Below, in pieces: positions 47,801-54,500 of a stretch of 64,000 bases of DNA. The position numbers were made by a program, and so were the translations under genes. How positions within the stretch are numbered: position 1 is the first letter of the stretch; every line of letters starts with the position of its first letter. The notes below the pieces were generated by a model. It saw only the letters and a program-made list of their open reading frames with translations, was not told the origin of the DNA and did no database searches. The stretch is from Asterias rubens (lineage: Eukaryota > Echinodermata > Asteroidea > Forcipulatida > Asteriidae), in NCBI RefSeq assembly GCF_902459465.1, contig NC_047068.1:4836001-4900000 (forward strand). Reading direction: 5' to 3'.

Positions 47801-48498
47801 TATTATTTTATTTAGGTTAGTCAGGTGCTCCTTTTAAAAATGTGTCTCTGATTCATCTTGTCAACCCAGACACACATCAAGTAGTTCACTAAATACATCT
47901 CCATTGTGTGGAATCAAATAAAAAAAAAATAGAAGAACTCTGGAGAGTCGATCTTGTGCTAAGCATTCGGTTGGCCTTTGCAGTTTCAAGTCCATGCAGA
48001 TTTTAAGAACATAAAACTTTAAAGGTTTTATTGTAGGGATAAACTTTTTTAAAGATATTGTACCTTAACTTTTGGCTATGACAGAGTTTTAGTTGTGAAG
48101 CGAGAGATCGTCTTGCAGTTACTGAGAATCTTCACAGTAAAGCTTATGAGGCTTTCAATAAAACAGCACAATATTTTGGCGAGGATCCTGAAAGGACAGA
48201 AAGTGATTCTTTTTTTGGAATCTTCTCAGTGTTTACCACCAAATTTGCGGTGAGTTTGTCTTTCATTTTCTGTATTACATTAAATGTCATGATTGCCATA
48301 TATGTACATGAAATATAACAAAGCTAATGTAAACATGACATAAATTAGCAACAAAATGTGGTGACAGCTTCACCTGAATTATATCTCAAGCATGTTTGAA
48401 CACTCTAATTACTTTCTCATTTTCTTTTGAATTTAATTTTGCAGAAAGCACACGGTGAAAACTTGCAAAAAATTGCAAAATCTCCCCGAGATGTTTAG
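14138..48498 (+). CDS. GRID2IP: Delphilin-like formin (PDZ, harmonin-N-like, FH1-FH2)
   Basis: Twenty-five coding exons join in phase: 14138-14854, 25338-25492, 25734-25808, 26123-26373, 26936-27132, 27299-27369, 27490-27641, 28745-28918, 29433-29501, 30709-30798, 32947-33432, 38124-38183, 39260-39511, 40097-40153, 40730-41280, 41985-42069, 42523-42585, 42889-43016, 43854-43922, 45612-45767, 45959-46045, 46913-47095, 47356-47436, 48085-48249, 48445-48498. They total 4428 nt, 1475 aa. Order: PDZ1 (about 61-131), PDZ2-like (134-207), harmonin-N-like 1 (about 225-315), PDZ3 (318-395), harmonin-N-like 2 (about 455-540), long low-complexity linker, polyproline FH1 near 1065, FH2 (about 1095-1460). 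HWPEEFGF and [11 protein letters not shown] match vertebrate delphilin closely. Vertebrate delphilin binds the GluD2 receptor tail at Purkinje synapses; the general role is linking membrane proteins to actin. The start is the first ATG of exon 1; the frame stays open upstream to the acceptor at 14115. Middle small exons rest on phase alone. Confidence 0.9.
17953..18417. mobile_element. 465-bp MITE inserted in the LINE, with CTTAAG target duplication
   Basis: Terminal inverted repeats GGCAATTCCA (17953-17962) and its complement (18408-18417) are bounded on both sides by CTTAAG (17947-17952 and 18418-18423). Removing the element and one CTTAAG restores the LINE frame ...[12 protein letters not shown]. 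Inside are several copies of GTAATGCGACTGACCG near the 18.1-18.4 kb end. There is no coding content. Confidence 0.88.
19706..19789 (+). pseudogene. THAP zinc-finger-like remnant
   Basis: A short frame starts [20 protein letters not shown], the opening Cys-x4-Cys of a THAP DNA-binding domain, but the later His/Cys part is missing. It lies in sequence that interrupts the LINE (about 19430-19930). THAP domains occur in P-element-like transposases, so this may be a transposase exon fragment. The match rests on one short segment. Confidence 0.4.
21090..21107 (+). repeat. Short interstitial telomere-like repeat (GGGTTA)3
   Basis: Three perfect GGGTTA units in formin intron 1. This matches the common animal telomere repeat but is too short to imply a telomere fusion. 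Confidence 0.7.
21391..22492 (+). repeat. Satellite-like array, 18 copies of 60-62 bp
   Basis: Units contain ACGAATCACAGATTCCTCAA then TGCGTCTAACAATCAGC and a variable GGCCCC(A)TATAAGG block. Length differences come from CCCTATAAG versus CCCATATAAG. Copies are highly similar, so the array is young or homogenised. It does not code. Confidence 0.93.
22674..22795. mobile_element. Hairpin element (GTTGCCGTG family)
   Basis: Arms share GGTTTAAACGG, CAGGGTYGTTGCCGTG and complements (CACGGCAACGACCCTG, GGCCGTTTAAA), ending CTCGTCGCTACC TTTTTATTCCC. A related, larger copy is at 60288-60835. Confidence 0.65.
22802..23174. mobile_element. TIR family 2, copy in formin intron 1
   Basis: Ends TTAAGGCCATTGGACCCTTT and ...GGGTCCAATGGCTTTAA are inverted repeats. 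Internal blocks include CACTTCGTGTATCACAA, TTCTCGTTAACGAGAATT and GTTATTTGTAAATCTGTGAA. It is in reverse orientation to the copy at 38228. No coding frame. Confidence 0.82.
24281..24422 (+). repeat. Tandem repeat, 3 copies of 46 bp
   Basis: Units contain TTTTATCACATGGGTTGCAA then TGTTGTCTCTTATCTTAGAC. The copies are practically identical. Formin intron 1. Confidence 0.9.
24617..24997. mobile_element. TIR family 1, copy in formin intron 1
   Basis: Begins TTAAAGGCAGTGGGCACTAT and ends CAATAGTGTCCAGTGTCTTT. Internal landmarks: ATGGGGAGAGGTTGA, CTCCCTCTGAAGTGAC, a GAGACCTC/GAGGTCTC palindrome, GAAAGCACACAACTTCG and GAGCTCAAATTTTCACAGG. TIRs are about 28 bp. No protein. Confidence 0.85.
25338..27641 (+). 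other. Exons for harmonin-N-like 1, PDZ3 and harmonin-N-like 2
   Basis: Exons 25338-25492 and 25734-25808 encode the first helical domain ([33 protein letters not shown]). Exon 26123-26373 encodes PDZ3 ([38 protein letters not shown]). Exons 26936-27132, 27299-27369 and 27490-27641 encode a Ser/Thr-rich linker and the second helical domain ([34 protein letters not shown]). The alternation of helical and PDZ modules is the same as in vertebrate delphilin. Confidence 0.88.
26767..26861 (+). pseudogene. Partial duplicate of the formin exon at 27490, out of order
   Basis: Matches the first 95 bp of exon 27490-27641, with an AG acceptor-like dinucleotide just before it, but sits upstream of the exons that precede it in the transcript. 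I count three base differences (CTT/CTG, ATA/ATC, AGG/CGG), all synonymous. After CCAGAAGAA the match stops, no donor follows, and the frame reaches TGA soon after. It is probably not used. Confidence 0.85.
27648..27799 (+). repeat. Tandem duplication, 2 copies of 76 bp, beginning just after a splice donor
   Basis: Both copies carry CTGTCTCAATGGAACATTGT, CTAGAAACACTCAACAAG and ACATGAGGCAGG. The first copy starts six bases inside the intron that follows exon 27490-27641. Confidence 0.9.
29864..29970 (+). repeat. Tandem duplication, 2 copies of 53 bp
   Basis: Copies share TGGAATTGACATTTTATG, AGACTTGTGTTGCCAATGTT and TATCATTCCTCTT. Formin intron between exons 29433 and 30709. Confidence 0.88.
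30787..31365 (+). repeat. Tandem copies (about 69 bp) of an exon end and its splice donor
   Basis: The end of exon 30709-30798 (GTGTCATCTCAG|GTAAAAA) is repeated at 30856 as GTGTCATCTTAGGTAAAAAA and again, decayed, at 31314. Shared intron blocks are AGAATAAAAGGGACTT, AATCAGG and CCAACTAAGTTGTG. A family 1 transposon (30898-31282) sits inside the second copy. Copy 2 keeps a good-looking donor. Confidence 0.85.
30898..31282. mobile_element. TIR family 1, copy inserted in an exon-edge repeat
   Basis: Begins TTAAAGGCAGTTGACACTAT and ends CAATAGTGTCCACTGTCTTT, with the same internal landmarks as the 24617 copy (GAGGTTGATAGTATAAAACA, CTCCCTCTGAAGTGAC, GAAAGCACACAACTTCG). Flanking host sequence continues across it (GGGACTT...AATCAGG). 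Confidence 0.88.
31669..32727 (+). repeat. Minisatellite, about 28 copies of 36 bp
   Basis: Unit AGTCACAATTTGTGTTGTAT then GTCTACATTGCTCAAT. A five-base longer variant (AGAGTTT or ATAGTTT before AGTCAC) recurs at intervals, a higher-order pattern. Because 36 is divisible by 3, open frames run through it; they are artefacts. Formin intron. Confidence 0.93.
33433..34110 (+). other. Intron sequence without recognised features
   Basis: AT-rich DNA after exon 32947-33432. Open frames are short and have no family resemblance or splice continuation. Confidence 0.5.
34117..34995. mobile_element. TIR family 1 copy split by a nested 517-bp insertion
   Basis: Family 1 sequence runs from TTAAAGGCAGTGGACACTAT (34117) to CTGGTCTTTGGCAATT (34450). 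It resumes at ACCAATAGTGTCCAGTGTCT (34970) and ends in the expected TIR. The interruption, 34452-34968, starts with a hairpin (34452-34592) opening GGGAATAACA, with arms sharing GTACCCGGTCTT, GCGTGGTAATGACC and GGTTGGTGGCTGGCGCT. It continues into a CG-rich tail (ACGCGCGCACATG, GCGCGCGTACGCG). Confidence 0.85.
34996..36167 (+). other. Intron sequence without recognised features
   Basis: AT-rich intron between two family 1 copies. No supported exon, array or transposon end was seen. Confidence 0.5.
36168..36554. mobile_element. TIR family 1, well-preserved copy
   Basis: Begins TTAAAGGCAGTGGACACTAT and ends CAATAGTGTCCACTGTCTTT. All internal landmarks are present, including GAGGTCTCGAAATCAAGC and ACTTCGTGTGACAAGGGTG. 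A good reference copy for the family. Confidence 0.9.
37022..37839 (+). repeat. Minisatellite, 19 copies of 43 bp
   Basis: Unit AATAACAGTAAGGTAAAGAA then CTAGTGGGACCTGCTACATT and TAC. Variation is mostly ATTTAC/ATTTAA/ATTTTC and AAAG/ATAG. Each unit contains AAGGTAAAG, a donor-like sequence, so the array holds 19 potential cryptic 5' splice sites. Confidence 0.93.
38228..38602. mobile_element. TIR family 2, well-preserved copy
   Basis: Begins TTAAAGCCATTATACACTTT and ends AAAGTGTCTAATGGCTTTAA. Internal blocks: GTTCACAGATTTACAAATAA, CTTACAGGGTTTACAGAAGG, a TTCTCGTTGTCGAGAA palindrome and CACGAAGTGTGGGCC. It lies right after the small exon 38124-38183. Confidence 0.87.
39532..39655 (+). repeat. 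Short tandem repeat, about 3.5 copies of 35 bp
   Basis: Units contain ACATCAAATGCCCTGAAGTT then TGGGGGCTTTAGTAC. It begins 20 bases after the donor of exon 39260-39511. Confidence 0.85.
40218..40670 (+). repeat. Minisatellite, about 20 copies of 22 bp
   Basis: Unit TTGATATCCTGACCAGGGTC plus CC, with GAGAAGGGA and AGCTTGACC variants. It fills most of the short intron before exon 40730. Frames of up to 188 codons cross it on the minus strand only because the repeat has no stops. Confidence 0.93.
41404..41790 (+). repeat. Tandem repeat, about 7 copies of 52-53 bp
   Basis: Units contain GAGAGATGATGGCCCCTTAA, then CAATGGAGTATTTTACCCTA and TTACAAAATCTT. Formin intron after the FH1 exon. Confidence 0.9.
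42594..42940 (+). repeat. 69-bp repeat carrying a splice acceptor and the start of an FH2 exon (5 copies)
   Basis: Units start near 42594, 42663, 42732, 42801 and 42870, exactly 69 bp apart. The fifth is the real acceptor plus the start of exon 42889-43016. Copies 2-4 repeat TTTAATTC(T/C)TTATGGCAG|CC and about 35 bp coding for [12 protein letters not shown]. Copies then read GCT-TGA, so use of any decoy acceptor meets an in-frame stop. Copy 1 has GGCATCC instead of GGCAGCC, so its AG is lost. Confidence 0.92.
43105..43720 (+). repeat. Tandem repeat, 4 copies of 154 bp
   Basis: Units start AATTAAATAGAAGTCTTAAA and include GTGTGTGACTTGGTGAGGTG and AGCACCTCTCACTCATCCCA. Copies start at 43105, 43259, 43413 and 43567 and are almost identical. 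Formin intron within FH2. Confidence 0.93.
44448..45312 (+). repeat. Minisatellite, about 10 copies of 80 bp plus shortened units
   Basis: Units contain GCGCATGATTGTGTATTATG, then CATTATGTGCTAGTTATAAG and ATGACCTTCATACCAGAATT. Spacing is exactly 80 bp between 44581 and 45141. At both ends, shortened units skip the CTTTTTACTTTTGTTCAAGG part. Formin intron within FH2. Confidence 0.92.
46046..46912 (+). other. Intron with a CG-containing block of unknown origin
   Basis: Between FH2 exons. Around 46110-46260 and 46700-46750 the sequence is richer in CG and palindromic words (GATTAGCGCTAATCGG; GCGCACGCG), so an old transposon is likely. I could not identify one. Confidence 0.4.
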
Positions 48499-49347
48499 AG
48501 AAGAAGGTTGCAAGCGACATCACCAGTCAAGGGTTCATCTGATCTCTGTATTTCATGAACACACTTTCCTCATGTAGAGTGGGATGATTATTGTACAGCT
48601 TAGTAAATCCATATATCTTAAATGCTTCAATGGGTTTAGTGATATCTTAAATGCTTCAATGGGTTTAGTGATGACAAGTCATGACTAGGGTCAGAGTGCA
48701 AAGTGTCTGAACTCAAAGTAAATGAATAATGAGTAACAAAACTGGTGTTTATCAAATGTTAATATTATAAATATTAATTAAATGATTTCCAAAAGACCAA
48801 TCTGCGTTTATCTGCAGCAAGTTTGACATACTGGTTTGTGGTTTAGTTTGTTGTTGATGATTAGATGCAAGGCTAAGGAAATTTACAATGTAAAATGGAT
48901 GACCTGTAATTGCTAAATCTGTGAAGTAAAGTTTGTTTATCCAGGTGTCTTGCCCTTTGTGTTTGGCTACATATGTCAATATGCCATGTTAAATGCATTT
49001 ATAACACATGCATTGTTTTGAAAAGTTGAGTGTTTAACCCATTTTAAATTATGTGTAAATTTGTACAGCCATTTTTGTAAAATCTATTGTAATGATCGTG
49101 TGTTTGTGTGTTAATGTAGCATAGATATATTTGCAAAACATTTGCTGCAGGTTTGCTTTTATTCTGCTAGTGTCCACGATTTTAACCATTTAAAGGTTTA
49201 AGCTAATATGCTTGGAATAGGTTTTCCATACCAATTGAACTAAAATCTGTTCTAGAATTGCAAGGGTTGTGGGTTGGAATCCCACTCGAGTAATATGCCT
49301 GTGATATTTGTTTTCACAGGACTCGGGAAAATACCAAGTATACAGTG

Positions 49348-49570
49348 TTAAAGCCATTGGACACTTTCTGAACAGAATAAAAATTAAAAGTTCACAGATT
49401 TACAAATAACTTACAGGGTTTATAGAAGGTAATTGGTGAAAGACTTCCCTTGAAATATTATTCCATGGAATGCTTTACTTTTTGAGAACATTAAAAAAAC
49501 AACTCTCAATATTGAGAATAACGGATTTATTTTAAATACATGTCATGACCTGGCAAAACGTGCAGAAACA
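49348..49570. mobile_element. TIR family 2, truncated copy
   Basis: Begins TTAAAGCCATTGGACACTTT and follows the family through GTTCACAGATTTACAAATAA, CTTACAGGGTTTATAGAAGG and CATGTCATGACCTGG. It breaks off near 49570, without the second terminal repeat. Confidence 0.82.
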
Positions 49571-50699
49571 AACAAATAAATAATATTATTTATCCCGATG
49601 CAAATTTAATGTCCAATATAAACTCTGCTCATTTTATCACCCAGCTATACAAAAACTGAATAATCAGGGAGAAAATATCACCTGTCAAAAAATGAAAACA
49701 ATAATTTTTTCTAAATTTTATAAAGGCTCCTCATGTTTTAAGCAATTGAAGCATATGTTAACTTCTAATTTGACATGGTCTTAACATTGGTTGTAGTAAA
49801 TATCAGGGCAAACAATGTCATAGCAAATGATTTATTTTAGGAATGACAGTCTGAGGACCTGATCTTCACTATGTTGAAATGACCAGGTTGGTGGCTTCTG
49901 CCAGTGGCGACCAGCCACCAACCTAGGAAAACCATCGTAAACATTAGACATACATGCAACGTGTACTGAACATAATCCAAATTTGACACATCCGAGATCA
50001 TTGTACTGATTCTCTTTTTAAAATTAGTACAGAGTGCTTTCTAGAGAAATCAGTATTTTATTTTTTAATATACGTCCCTGAGTTAGTTTCATGTCAACAA
50101 TATGCACAAAACCAATCCACCAATGTTTGTGTACCGCTCCCCCCTCCCCTCCCCCCCCCCCCCCCCAATGAAAATGTTTAGTTAACAGGGATGTTAGGGG
50201 GGACCTGAATTATGAACGTTAAGCATGAAAGCTAGCGAGCTTAAAACCTTAATATCTTTGGTTTTAAAAGCCCTTCTCTGCAATCTGGGGTATTCATATA
50301 ATGTGTTTATCTCAATGTTCTTGTGAATTTGATCCAAGTTTCAAAAACAAAACAAATATTATTTTTGTAAGACGAACAGATTTCTGGTTGATAACGGAGA
50401 AATGATGCATTTATGTTATACCACTTGGCATTTTGTATTACTTCAACTTTATTGGTTTGAGATGCATTCGATGCCCAAAACTTATGAAAGCTGGGCATAG
50501 TTTTAAGTCTCAGATCATAGGTCTACTTCCTAGATCTTAGGGCTACTTCATAGCTCCAGCTACTAAACACAACAGAAACTGTAAGCATTTTAATCGAATG
50601 CATTGTATGTAACTGGGTATAAAGTTACATTCGTAAAGCAAATAATTGCACTATTATACTGGGCTCAGGAATAACGTCACAATTTATTTCTCAAATTTT

Positions 50700-50903
50700 T
50701 CTTTCACCACAGTTCCCTAAGCATTCTTTCACCACAGTTCCCTAAGCATTCTTTCACCACAGTTCCCTAAGCATTCTTTCACCACAGTTCCCTAAGCATT
50801 CTTTCACCACAGTTCCCTAAGCATTCTTTCACCACAGTTCCCTAAGCATTCTTTCACCACAGTTCCCTAAGCATTCTTTCACCACAGTTCCCTAAGCATT
50901 CTT
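50700..50903 (+). repeat. Minisatellite, 8 copies of 25 bp
   Basis: Unit CTTTCACCACAGTTCCCTAA plus GCATT, copies identical. Each unit has a pyrimidine-rich stretch ending in CACAG, an acceptor-like sequence on the plus strand. Intergenic or F8A 3' flank. Confidence 0.93.
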
Positions 50904-51533
50904 TTGAGAAACTATTGTGACAAATTTACAAAGTTACATTCATGTATATATACAACTGTACAAATTTCACTTTTTAATTTACAAATACAAACAAATAACT
51001 GACATTGTGTGCTTAAAATGTAGTTAATGATTGTTTTATGTCAACTGAAGTTTTGTTTAAGAAAAAGGGACAACTTTATGAAAGGAACAGTTGTGCGCAT
51101 GTCATAAAAATTCATATCAAAGTATATTTCAAACTAAGTCATTCCCAATCAACTTTATTTCCAATAAAAACCCTCATATATTTCTTTTTGTGTTGACAAG
51201 ATTTAGACTTCTCATATCTCATTGATACTTATAGATGCTATACAACAGTATTCTGAATGTAAAGAACTTCACTCGTTGTGAGTTTGTTTCGGGTTTATTA
51301 TATACTTAAATAATAATGATAAATTATGAATTTCTTTAAGAATAAAATGGTCATTGTGTTTATTACATACAGTTTCAACCCAACCCGTCAATTTTCTGTC
51401 CCGTTAATAGAGTTTTAAGGACAAACAGTACTTCATTGCTAAAGCTGCAACCTCTTCCTATAGGTTTCATGGTGGAGTTGTGATAAACTTATCAAACTAG
51501 ATTTGTTTATTTTGTCAACAATGTTGCCGTTGG

Positions 51534-54500
51534 TTACTCAAATGTAGTCTCCTGATCAGCATGTGACAGCTTATTGATGACAAGATGCAGAAGATGGTTT
51601 TGTTCTGATGTCAGGTGCCTCCTTGAGTAGAAACCAAACAAAACACACAATGTCACTGCATTACACAATGTCACTGCATTACACGGTGTCAATTCAATTC
51701 AATTCAATTCAGTTCAATTTGTATTGGTCCTACCACGGAGGAAATTCATTTCCTCTGCATTACACAATGTCACTGCATTACACAGTGTCACTGCATTACA
51801 CAGTGTCACTGCATTACACAGTGTCACTGCATTACACAGTGTCACTGCATTACACAATGTCACTGCATTGCACCATGTCACTGCATTACACAATGTAATT
51901 GCATTACACCATGTCACTGCATTACACAGTGTCACTGCATAACACAGTGTCACTGCATTACACAATGTCACTCCATTACACAATGTAAATTCATATTGGC
52001 CTACTAAAGCCCCAATTGGATACCTACCATAGATCAGCTTGTAATGCTTGTAAGGACTCCATATCTCGAGACTGACATGCCATCTGTAACACACAATAAA
52101 TTAAACAATCAAACAAATGTATGAATTACATGTGTCAATGCTAAATGCCACACCACAAGAATATCTAAAATATGGTGGTATATCGTGTGTAAAGGGAAAA
52201 GTGAAATCATACATATAGCCCTGTGTAAACTGATCCGGAGATGAGAACATTATGACCACACACAAAAAAAACGTTTTGATGGAAGAAAACATATGTGCAT
52301 CATATTAATGTTTAGGGACAAGCACAGTAAATAGTAAAACCGGGATGCACTCAGAAGCTACAGGTTAATTATTATAAAATTATTCCCTATTACATGGAGA
52401 GACATGTATTGGAATCCAAGGCTTAAAAAACGTATGAGGCGTTAATATGTACTGTATAAAGTTCTAAATTAGGGAGGGGGGGCGGTTAGAACAGGTTTTG
52501 GTAGGGGGTGGGGTTTGGATAAAGGGAAAGTGTGGGGAAGTTGGAGACAGACACTAGCCAGAAAGTACTAAGGCGGAAATAATGATGGAGCGGGAAATAC
52601 GAAACCAGGTCCGGCGACGGGGGTGTGTGTGTGTGTTTTTTTGGAGAAGGGCAAGACAAGTAATCGGTGTGGTCTTTGGTAATAACCATTCCCTGACAGT
52701 TTGACGTTGATTTGTTGTATTCCAAATAGTCAAGGCAATGGTTAGAACAGACCATATGTTTGATGTTTAAATGCAGAAAAGAGTTGGGGGGGGGGGTTAA
52801 GGAGAAACAGGAGGCTGGAGGGGGTTAAAACTCACTAAAAATGATAATATGTGATAATATGTCGAGCCATTTTATGTATACCTTTAATGGATGGCTCAAG
52901 AACATATTTTCTGTGCTTTATATAAGCTGCACTTCATCAGTCACCATTTTTTTTGCTTTTATCCTTTTTATGAGAGTTTTGCAACAAGGAGAGATCAGAT
53001 CTGGTTTATTTGGGCAAGAGGATCCAGCAAGACATGTATTTTCCGTTCGTTGTTGTATACTAAGTCTCGTCTAGATCCAAGCCCTGATTTATTTTTAGTT
53101 TTGTGTACCCAACTCTTGTTCCTGTAGTAGGTCAAGCAGGATTTGCAAGTTCTGTGCGTCCATTTTTTTGATTGTGTTTTCTTCGGTTGAAGATTGCATT
53201 CTAGTTCGAATTAGTTGGTCTTTTATGTTCTTTTGTCTTTTGTAGGCTAATAGAGGAGGTGCAAGAAAAAGGCTAGGTAGGAAATCACTGTCATTAATAA
53301 TAAGGTGCCAATGTTTGCACATTGCACATCACTGTTATTAATGAGGTGCCAATGTTTGCACATTGCACATCACTGTTATTAATGAGGTGCCAATGTTTGC
53401 ACATTGCACATCACTGTTATTAATGAGGTGCCAATGTTTGCACATTGCACATCACTGTTATTAATGAGGTGCCAATGTTTGCACATTGCACATCACTGTT
53501 ATTAATGAGGTGCCAATGTTTGCACATTGCACATCACTGTTATTAATGAGGTGCCAATGTTTGCACATTGCACATCACTGTTATTAATGAGGTGCCAATG
53601 TTTGCACATTGCACATTGCAGGAAAAAGGCTAGGTAGGAAATCACTGTTATTAATGAGGTGCCAATGTTTGCACATTGCACATCACTGTTATTAATGAGG
53701 TGCCAATGTTTGCACATTGCACATCACTGTTATTAATGAGGTGCCAATGTTTGCACATTGCACATCACTGTTATTAATGAGGTGCCAATGTTTGCACATT
53801 GCACATCACTGTTATTAATGAGGTGCCAATGTTTGCACATTGCACATCACTGTTATTAATGAGGTGCCAATGTTTGCACATTGCACATCACTGTTATTAA
53901 TAAGGTGCCAATGTTTGCACATTGCACATCACTGTTATTAATGAGGTGCCAATGTTTGCACATTGCACATTGCAGGAAAAAGGCTAGGTAGGAAATCACT
54001 GTTATTAATGAGGTGCCAATGTTTGCACATTGCACATCACTGTTATTAATGAGGTGCCAATGTTTGCACATTGCACATTGCAGGAAAAAGGCTAGGTAGG
54101 AAATCACTGTTATTAATGAGGTGCCAATGTTTGCACATTGCACATCACTGTCATTAATGAGGTGCCAATGTTTGCACATTGCACATCACTGTTATTAATG
54201 AGGTGCCAATGTTTGCACATTGCACATCACTGTCATTAATGAGGTGCCAATGTTTGCACATTGCACATCACTGTTATTAATGAGGTGCCAATGTTTGCAC
54301 ATTGCACATCACTGTCATTAATGAGGTGCCAATGTTTGCACATTGCACATCACTGTTATTAATGAGGTGCCAATGTTTGCACATTGCACATCACTGTTAT
54401 TAATGAGGTGCCAATGTTTGCACATTGCACATTTGAGATTTGAGTGTTTGATCTGTGGGAAAAATGGCAAAGTAAAACCAAGCGGTGGAGTTGTTTCTTT

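Larger units (their letters stand above)
40730..48498 (+). other. FH1-FH2 exons of the formin gene
   Basis: Exon 40730-41280 ends a Ser/His-rich linker with 13 consecutive prolines (about 41122-41160), then [17 protein letters not shown], the start of FH2. Later exons encode the lasso/knob/post helices: [17 protein letters not shown] (42523-43016), [17 protein letters not shown] (45612-45767), [15 protein letters not shown] and [10 protein letters not shown] (45959-46045 into 46913), [12 protein letters not shown] (46913-47095) and [13 protein letters not shown] (48085-48249). The protein ends shortly after FH2, as in delphilin, with no diaphanous autoregulatory domain visible. Confidence 0.9.
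48499..51533. other. Tail-to-tail spacer between the formin gene and F8A
   Basis: Holds both 3' UTRs. A 30-bp duplication (ATATCTTAAATGCTTCAATG, 48615-48672) lies in the formin 3' side, and ATTAAA at 48777-48782 is a weak poly(A) signal candidate. A C-tract occurs at about 50146-50166. A decayed hairpin at about 49855-49925 (GACCAGGTTGGTGGCTTCTG) is related to the one at 34452. Confidence 0.5.

Noticed and set aside
50700..50903. CRISPR-like regular repeats (also 57897, 51650)
   Set aside because: Units are directly adjacent, with no unique spacers, in an intron-bearing animal genome; these are minisatellites.
53095..53322. Independent small gene with Lys/Gln-rich peptide
   Set aside because: PPLLAYKRQKNIKDQL is the C-terminal part of the Penelope reverse transcriptase.
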